A stretch of 45,605 bases of DNA from assembly GCA_021734075.1 (NCBI GenBank), contig JAIPJW010000009.1, forward strand, positions 1 to 45,605. The letters run 5' to 3'. Of this stretch, positions 40,273-45,605 are shown in pieces. This DNA is from Cephaloticoccus sp. Lineage in GTDB: Bacteria > Verrucomicrobiota > Verrucomicrobiia > Opitutales > Opitutaceae. The notes beneath the pieces were generated by a model. That model was given only the letters and a program-made list of their open reading frames with translations. It was not told the origin of the DNA and made no database searches. Each line of letters begins with the position of its first letter. The stretch's first letter is position 1. The position numbers and the translations under genes were made by a program.

Positions 40273-41064
40273 GTGAATTCTCCGTCCGCAGCCCCCGGCT
40301 TAACCGCCCGATGGTTGCAACGGACTGTCAGTGCACGTGGGATGTCGCTCGGCATCATCGCATTGGCCGCCGGTGGGTGGCTTTGGTCGTCGCATGGCGC
40401 GGATGAATTGCCCGATTTCACGCAGCATGACAATACGGTGGATAAAAAGGAGGCCTTCTTTGCCTATCTCCTGCCGCATATCCGGTCGGTCAATACGCAG
40501 ATATTGGCCGAGCGCAAACGGCTCCGGTCCATCCGCGACCAGTTGATCGATGACGACAGCGCCGGATTTTTTGATGATCGTTGGTTGATCAGACTGGCGG
40601 GGGACTACGGGTTGGAACCGCCCGAGGTATTGAGCGAGGCGTTTGCCAATCAACTGCTGCGGCGGGTGGATATTATTCCTCCATCGCTCGTGCTCGCCCA
40701 GGCGGCCAATGAATCGGCCTGGGGCACCTCACGGTTTGCCCGCCACGGCAACAACCTTTTCGGGATGCGCACCTATGACGGGGACGGGATTGTGCCGCGC
40801 AGGCGGGCCGCCGGGAAAAAATTCCAGGTTGCGGTCTACGACACGGTGCGGGAATCGATCGGAGCCTACGCGGACAATTTGAACACGCATTACCGTTATC
40901 GCAGTATGCGCCAGATCCGGGCGAGCCTGCGCCGGCAGGGCCAGCCGGTCACGGGCTTGGCCCTCTCCAACGGGCTATTGGCTTATTCCACCCGCGGGTC
41001 GGAATACGTCGACATCATCCAATCGATCATCCGCTCCAACAATCTCGAGCAATACGACGAGTAA
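40273..41064 (+). CDS. Bax/FlgJ-like glucosaminidase (GH73 type)
   Basis: A 263-residue protein with an N-terminal membrane anchor or signal (GMSLGIIALAAGGWLWSSHG), thus acting in the periplasm on peptidoglycan. The catalytic region is IIPPSLVLAQAANESAWGTS, with the Glu in NESAWG as the expected acid, followed by RFARHGNNLFGMRTY, as in E. coli Bax and the FlgJ glucosaminidase domain. SIGAYADNLNTHYRYRSMRQ completes the fold. The start is GTG 40273, four bases after the previous stop; ATG 40342 just before the hydrophobic stretch is possible. Confidence 0.85.
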   Translation: MNSPSAAPGLTARWLQRTVSARGMSLGIIALAAGGWLWSSHGADELPDFTQHDNTVDKKEAFFAYLLPHIRSVNTQILAERKRLRSIRDQLIDDDSAGFFDDRWLIRLAGDYGLEPPEVLSEAFANQLLRRVDIIPPSLVLAQAANESAWGTSRFARHGNNLFGMRTYDGDGIVPRRRAAGKKFQVAVYDTVRESIGAYADNLNTHYRYRSMRQIRASLRRQGQPVTGLALSNGLLAYSTRGSEYVDIIQSIIRSNNLEQYDE

Positions 41065-41079
41065 GCTGGACTGGGCGGT

Positions 41080-42852
41080 TTACTTTTTGCCACCGAGGAG
41101 ACCGTTGAGGAGGCCGCCGGCCTTGTCCTTTAGTTTCTCGGCGGCTTTTTCCTTGAGTGCATCGGTGCCGGCCTTGAGCGCGAGGTCGCCCAGTGATTTG
41201 GCGTCCACCTTGATGCGCGGATTGTCGAGGGAGCCGGTGAGGCCGATGGGCAGGGTGAAACGGGAGACTTTCGTGTCGCGGCCCCCGAGGCTCAGGGTGG
41301 AATTGTTGATGGTGGCATCCAGCGGCAGGTCGATGGTGCCCGTGGCGGTGAAGTAGCGACCGCTCGCGGCGAGATCGATGGTGCCGCCCTTCAGGGTCGT
41401 GCCGGTGGATTTGAGAGTTTGCATCACGCGGTCCACTGGCAGGCCGCGGTAGTGGAAGCCGAGGGTATTGTCCGCGGCACTCGCACTGAGACCACCGAAC
41501 TTGGCGTTGAAGCCGATCTTGTCACTGGCGCTCGTGACGACGATTTCCGGGGCGCCACCCGCCAGGCTTGGCTGGGTGGAGAGATTGCGGGCCACCAGGT
41601 TGAGGATCTCACCGGGGAGCTGGGCCACGGTGACTTTGTTCGCCTGGATTTCGGAGATGAGAAGCGTGGGGGCCCCGGTGATGAGATGGGTGGCCTTGAG
41701 GGCGGCGTAACCTTGGGCGGCGGCCTGGCGACGCAGGCGCGCCTCGAGACTTTCCTCGGCCGGGGTGGCGGCTCCCGCAGTCGGTTCGGCCGGCGGACCA
41801 CTGAGTTTATCGAGCCATTTTTTGGCCTGCGCGAGCCGTTTACGCCAGATTTTCGCATTCTGCAGGTAATCATCGATGCTCTTCGCGTCAGGGACGGGCA
41901 CGGACACCGCGGCCTGGGTCGCGGGGGAGGTGCGGCGACCGGGGACGCGGCGCGCTTCGCCACTGGTTGCCCCCGTCACCACGACGCGGTCCAGCTGCAG
42001 GCGTTTCCTCAGGAGGTTCACGCCGCTCACGTCCGCCTCGATCAGATCGGCGCGAAACAGATCCGTGCCGAGGGCATTGGGGTCGGCGACCGCGAGTCCG
42101 GTCAAGGTCATGCGACCGGCCTTGAGATCGATCTCGGCACTTTCCAGATCCACCGTGGCCCCGTTGGCTCTTTCCAAGCCGCTCCGCAGAGCGGTCGTGA
42201 TGATTTCGGTGGCGAAAAATTGATAGCTGACCACGCCCAGAACCAGGCTAAGGACGACGAGGACGGCCCCGATTGGGCGGATGGGATTGCCGGTCTTTTT
42301 CGTGAGGAGTTTTTCGTAGTCGGGCGATTTGAGGCCGCCACCCGCGAGTAAGAACACCCCGAAGCGCATCCATTTTTTACCCATCATTTCCTGGTAACGG
42401 CTGGAGGATTGGCTGACCCCCGCCATCTTGGTGCGGAAGGATTTTATGCCGCGGGCAATGATTATGCCCACGCTGAGACCGAGGAGGGCCCCGAGCAGCA
42501 GTGCGCCGGTCGCGACATAGGACTCAAAGCCAAACAGGGCGAAAACCGGGGCATTGATCAGCTGCTGGAAAAATCCCTCGGTCGGGCCGTCGAGGAGAAA
42601 GTGGCCGACTTGAAATGACAGGGGCAGGAGGAGGAGACCGAGGAGCCTGGCGGCAAGGCCGACCAGACCGGCGAGGAGCAGGTTGGCGTTGATCAGGATC
42701 AGCGCGAAGGTGAGGAAGATGACGAGTCCGGGCGCCGTGGCAAAGTCGGGAATGAAACCGAGCATCGCCCCCAGCATGCACCCGGCGATGATTTGAAATG
42801 GAGTGGCTTTGCCGCGGAGGAGAGCGCCGATTTTGCGAAAGAGGAGAAGCAT
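41080..42852 (-). CDS. Membrane protein with TIGR03546-like N-terminus and AsmA-like C-terminus
   Basis: A 590-residue protein. The first ~170 residues have several membrane helices (FQIIAGCMLGAMLGFIPDFA, GLVIFLTFALILINANLLLA), resembling TIGR03546-type membrane proteins. Residues about 190-590 have one further helix (IGAVLVVLSLVLGVVSYQFF) and then an AsmA-like periplasmic region with TALRSGLERANGATVDLESA, RADLIEADVSGVNLLRKRLQ and FTLPIGLTGSLDNPRIKVDA, similar to TIGR03545-type proteins, which in other genomes are encoded next to TIGR03546. Here both appear in one chain, apparently a fusion. ATG 42852 (MLLLFRKIGALL) is used; the frame to 43002 is longer but not membrane-like. It converges with the glucosaminidase gene, 15 bases away. 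Confidence 0.65.
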   Translation of the reverse strand: MLLLFRKIGALLRGKATPFQIIAGCMLGAMLGFIPDFATAPGLVIFLTFALILINANLLLAGLVGLAARLLGLLLLPLSFQVGHFLLDGPTEGFFQQLINAPVFALFGFESYVATGALLLGALLGLSVGIIIARGIKSFRTKMAGVSQSSSRYQEMMGKKWMRFGVFLLAGGGLKSPDYEKLLTKKTGNPIRPIGAVLVVLSLVLGVVSYQFFATEIITTALRSGLERANGATVDLESAEIDLKAGRMTLTGLAVADPNALGTDLFRADLIEADVSGVNLLRKRLQLDRVVVTGATSGEARRVPGRRTSPATQAAVSVPVPDAKSIDDYLQNAKIWRKRLAQAKKWLDKLSGPPAEPTAGAATPAEESLEARLRRQAAAQGYAALKATHLITGAPTLLISEIQANKVTVAQLPGEILNLVARNLSTQPSLAGGAPEIVVTSASDKIGFNAKFGGLSASAADNTLGFHYRGLPVDRVMQTLKSTGTTLKGGTIDLAASGRYFTATGTIDLPLDATINNSTLSLGGRDTKVSRFTLPIGLTGSLDNPRIKVDAKSLGDLALKAGTDALKEKAAEKLKDKAGGLLNGLLGGKK

Positions 42853-43035
42853 GACGGGGATGGGTTGGGTGACGAAAACAAGGTTACTAGGGTTGGTCAC
42901 CGGGGAGAGGCCAAAGTTCACACAGACTGGCACCGGTCGCAAGCGCGGGCTGGGCAAGCTTTTTGGGGATAGGGACTTGCCGGAACCAATGAATCGCCCC
43001 AAATCATGGTCCGGAGTTGGCGGGAAATACTTGCG

Positions 43036-44400
43036 ATGAATCTACTCTTTATCACCTCGGATCACCAGCGCGCCGACAGCATCGGCCTGACCCAGGCGGA
43101 CCAGGTGGTGACCCCCACCCTAAACGCGCTGGCGGCCGGTGGGGTGCAATTTGCCCGGGCCTATTCGGCCTGCCCGCTCTGTGTGCCGGCGCGGGCCGCG
43201 CTGGCCACGGGTTTGCGACCGGCCCGCACCGGGGTCGAATGGAATGACTGGCAGGGGGCGCACGCGAAGGATGTCGTGACCTTGCATGAACGACTGGCTG
43301 CGGCGGGCTATGCCCTGGGTCACTGCGGCATGGATCATGTGCGACTGGGGCGGCGGCTGCGGGAGCGGGCGGACTTTGCGGTGTGGCTTGATGAGGCAGA
43401 TCACGAGCGGCATCTCAAGGAACGCGGCTGTGACCTGGCCGCCCTCGAGGCCTCGGGTCCCTTCCGCAAGAAAGTCGACGAGACCATCAATGGCGAAGTG
43501 CGGCGCACCGACTACTCGACCCCGCATGCGGCGCAGTGGCCGTTTGCGCGGGAGGATTTTCGCGACGATTTTTTCTCAGCCCACGCGGAGGCGGCCATCG
43601 GGCAACTGGCGGGGGGCGACCAGCCGTTTGCGATGTTTGTCAATTACTGGGCGCCGCATCCACCGCTCTATGTGCCGCAAGAGCTGACGGGACTTTTCCC
43701 ACCGGATGACATTGAATTGCCGCTCAATGTGGATTGCCCAGCGGAGGGTGAACCGGCGAATCGCCGCCTGGGCATTGCCGCGCAACTGGCCGAGGGGGTG
43801 GACGCCGCGGGATGGCGCCGGGCCTGGTCCGCGCATCTGGCTTTGACCCGGCTCGTGGATCAACAGGTGGAGCGTTTGTTGCAGGCTTTGGAAACTGCCG
43901 GTGTCGCCGGGGACACGCTCGTCATCTTTACCTCTGATCACGGCGAACATCTGGGCCAGCACGCGATGTATCAAAAGATGGAACTGTATGAGCAGGCGGC
44001 CCGGGTGCCGTTACTCGTGCGCGGCCCCGGGGTGGTCGCAGGGCAGATGATTGAGGTGCCGGTATCGCATCTGGATCTGGTGCCAACGATCATGGACCTC
44101 CTGCAATTGGAGACGCCTGCCGGGTTGGATGGAAGATCGCTGGCGAAGGCCCTGCAGGGAAAAGCGGAGTTGGAGAGAGTGCCGGTGTATACCCAGTTCA
44201 CAGGCAACAATGGTCCCAGTGTGGCGCGCCATGCGGTCATCCTCGGGACTTACAAACTGATCCTCGATCCGATGGACCGGCCCGAATTATACGATTTGGC
44301 GAGTGATCCCCTCGAGATGACCAACCGTGCCGGCGATCCGGCGCTGGTAGACATCGAGGCGGAGCTGACTGGGCTAGTGCAGGCGAGACTGGCCGAGTAG
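43036..44400 (+). CDS. Sulfatase-family hydrolase, formylglycine type
   Basis: A 454-residue enzyme without an export signal, so probably cytoplasmic. The N-terminus MNLLFITSDHQRADSIG holds the metal-binding Asp of the family, and the formylglycine site is C49-V-P-A-R in SACPLCVPARAALATGLRPA (core CxPxR, with A where S is common). Other ligands appear in VIFTSDHGEHLGQHAMYQKM. It should hydrolyse a sulfate or phosphonate ester; the absence of a signal peptide favours action on an imported small compound. A formylglycine-generating enzyme or anaerobic maturase is not in this window. The start ATG 43036 is preferred because the ten residues before it in frame are not conserved. Confidence 0.88.
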   Translation: MNLLFITSDHQRADSIGLTQADQVVTPTLNALAAGGVQFARAYSACPLCVPARAALATGLRPARTGVEWNDWQGAHAKDVVTLHERLAAAGYALGHCGMDHVRLGRRLRERADFAVWLDEADHERHLKERGCDLAALEASGPFRKKVDETINGEVRRTDYSTPHAAQWPFAREDFRDDFFSAHAEAAIGQLAGGDQPFAMFVNYWAPHPPLYVPQELTGLFPPDDIELPLNVDCPAEGEPANRRLGIAAQLAEGVDAAGWRRAWSAHLALTRLVDQQVERLLQALETAGVAGDTLVIFTSDHGEHLGQHAMYQKMELYEQAARVPLLVRGPGVVAGQMIEVPVSHLDLVPTIMDLLQLETPAGLDGRSLAKALQGKAELERVPVYTQFTGNNGPSVARHAVILGTYKLILDPMDRPELYDLASDPLEMTNRAGDPALVDIEAELTGLVQARLAE

Positions 44401-44462
44401 GGGAGTCCGGCTTCTGGATTTGGAGAATCCACGCCATCGGGCACGTCACCGATTATGTGATA

Positions 44463-44480
44463 TTTCCTCGGTTGAGGAAA
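44463..44480. terminator. Possible bidirectional terminator between sulfatase and purC
   Basis: TTTCCTC (44463-44469) and GAGGAAA (44474-44480) form a 7-bp stem with GGTT loop in the 84-base gap where two convergent genes end. The A/T ends of the stem give short T-runs in both directions. It is a weak but plausible terminator. Confidence 0.4.
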
Positions 44481-44484
44481 ACGT

Positions 44485-45396
44485 TTACCCGAGTAGATTC
44501 TGCAGGGCTGCGAGATATTTTTTCTGCGTGCGGGAGATGACGTCCGTGGGAAGCGTGGGCGCGGGTGGCTTCTGGTCCCATTTGATGGCGAGCAGATGAT
44601 CGCGCACGAACTGCTTGTCGTAACTAGGCGGCGAGCAATCGACGCGATACTCATCGGCCGGCCAATAGCGCGAGGAATCGGGCGTGAGCACTTCGTCGAT
44701 CAAGTAGAGGCTGCCGTTGGCATCGGTGCCGAATTCGAACTTGGTATCGGCGAGAATCATGCCGGCTTCACGGGCGCGCGCATGACCGAGTTCATACAGT
44801 GCGAGACTGGTGGACTTTACTAGCTCGTAGAGTCCCGCGCCGATGATGGCGGCACCCTGCGCATCGTTGATCGCCTCGTCGTGCTGACCCTTCGGCGCTT
44901 TGGTGGTCGGCGTAAAAATGGGAGCTGGAAGTTTGTCCGCCTGGCGGAGCCCGGACGGCAGCTTGATCCCGCAGACCTCGCCGGTCTTTTGGTAGGCACT
45001 CCAGCCACTCCCGATCAGGTAGCCGCGGGCCACGCACTCGATCGCGAGGGGTTTGAGTTTGCGCACAATCATGCTGCGCAGTTGCAAATCGCGGTCATGG
45101 AGGCCGCGGCGGGCGAATTCCCCGGTTTGGTCGGGCAGCAGGTGATTTTGGATAAGACCCTGTGTCTGGGCAAACCACCACAGGCTCATTTGGGTGAGAA
45201 TGATGCCCTTACCGGGAATGCCATCGGGCAGGATGACATCGAAGGCGGAAAGGCGGTCGCTGGCCACGAGCAGGAGGGCATCGCCCAAGTCGTAGATTTC
45301 CCGGACTTTGCCCGAGGCGAGGTGGGGGCAGGGGAGGCCGTCGAAGGTGGTGCGGGCGTGGGCGGGGAGCGCGGCGGCGATCTCGGTTGAGGTCAT
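44485..45396 (-). CDS. purC: SAICAR synthase (phosphoribosylaminoimidazole-succinocarboxamide synthase)
   Basis: A 303-residue purine-biosynthesis enzyme that couples CAIR and aspartate using ATP. Family blocks are all present: GKVREIYDLGDALLLVASDR near the start, LSAFDVILPDGIPGKGIILT, IVRKLKPLAIECVARGYLIG and the substrate-binding LIDEVLTPDSSRYWP. Length matches the longer bacterial/yeast-type PurC. ATG 45396 (MTSTEIAAALPAHARTTFDG) is chosen; the longer frame to 45489 has no family similarity. It is transcribed away from the tRNA gene, 119 bases upstream. Confidence 0.96.
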   Translation of the reverse strand: MTSTEIAAALPAHARTTFDGLPCPHLASGKVREIYDLGDALLLVASDRLSAFDVILPDGIPGKGIILTQMSLWWFAQTQGLIQNHLLPDQTGEFARRGLHDRDLQLRSMIVRKLKPLAIECVARGYLIGSGWSAYQKTGEVCGIKLPSGLRQADKLPAPIFTPTTKAPKGQHDEAINDAQGAAIIGAGLYELVKSTSLALYELGHARAREAGMILADTKFEFGTDANGSLYLIDEVLTPDSSRYWPADEYRVDCSPPSYDKQFVRDHLLAIKWDQKPPAPTLPTDVISRTQKKYLAALQNLLG

Positions 45397-45515
45397 GCGG
45401 ATGATTTGGACCCAATCCGGCAGCAGGGCGAAGCCAATTTTACCCTTTTGGGCGGGAAAATATTTCCCTTGCGCAGGGGGGGCCAGCACCTACATTCGCC
45501 GCTCTTTTGGTTTTT

Positions 45516-45593
45516 GTCCCTATCGTCTAGCCCGGCCTAGGACACCACCCTTTCACGGTGAGAACCGGGGTTCGAATCCCCGTGGGGACGCCA
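45516..45593 (+). tRNA. tRNA-Glu (anticodon TTC), CCA encoded
   Basis: A 78-base cloverleaf: acceptor arms GTCCCTA/TGGGGAC, the T arm with GGTTCGAATCC, and the anticodon loop CTTTCAC (45550-45556) with anticodon TTC at 45552-45554. The 3' CCA is encoded at 45591-45593. The anticodon stem has one outer mismatch (C45545 opposite A45561). It probably continues into a tRNA or other gene past the window. Confidence 0.95.
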
Positions 45594-45605
45594 AAATAAA
45601 GCCGC

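Noticed and set aside
1-45605. CRISPR array, prophage or integrative element
   Set aside because: No regularly spaced direct repeats, phage structural genes, integrase or att-like repeats were seen. The only mobile-element-type gene is the RAYT.

Overview
The window is a contiguous stretch of GC-rich bacterial chromosome, dense with genes and with no gene-free gap above 300 bases. The gene mix suggests a Verrucomicrobia/Opitutaceae-like organism that degrades carbohydrates. It contains Tat-exported and cytoplasmic glycan enzymes, Gfo/Idh/MocA oxidoreductases, a sialate O-acetylesterase, a formylglycine-type sulfatase, two phytanoyl-CoA-dioxygenase-like proteins, large STN/TonB-dependent receptors, and GTAGGG-bounded REP-like palindromes. 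This assignment is inference; no rRNA or other decisive marker is present.

Bases 1-6134 carry sugar-catabolism genes: the tail of an oxidoreductase, a TIM-barrel isomerase and an enolase-superfamily enzyme on +; a beta-propeller glycosidase-like protein, a DUF4434-like protein and a 2OG-Fe dioxygenase on -. Bases 6350-20714 hold the most striking structure. Two head-to-tail copies of one five-gene module each encode an ECF sigma factor, a FecR anti-sigma protein, an STN-domain TonB-dependent receptor, an exported thioredoxin-fold protein and a small stand-alone LuxR-type HTH protein. A 936-residue exported M16 zinc protease follows at 20862-23672. The set reads as a surface-signalled import system in which a ligand is taken up by a receptor, reduced in the periplasm and perhaps cut by the protease. 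The ligand is unknown. The first thioredoxin protein has four thioredoxin domains arranged A-B-A'-B', with A' having lost its CxxC.

Bases 23714-30849 hold a GH36-like glycosidase and an oxidoreductase on -, then an asparaginase and two unrecognised proteins on +. Bases 30853-31431 hold a REP-associated tyrosine transposase (RAYT) flanked by REP/REPIN palindromes; two more REPINs lie at 2390-2454 and 26159-26225. Bases 31454-36085 carry a MuiA-like protein, a sialate O-acetylesterase, a second dioxygenase and a TfoX-like protein, all on -.

Bases 36106-45593 are mostly housekeeping: UvrC (lacking the usual four-cysteine region), CinA (with an altered PncC motif), a membrane HExxH protein, a small exported protein, a Bax/FlgJ-like glucosaminidase, an AsmA-like membrane protein, a sulfatase, PurC and a tRNA-Glu gene.
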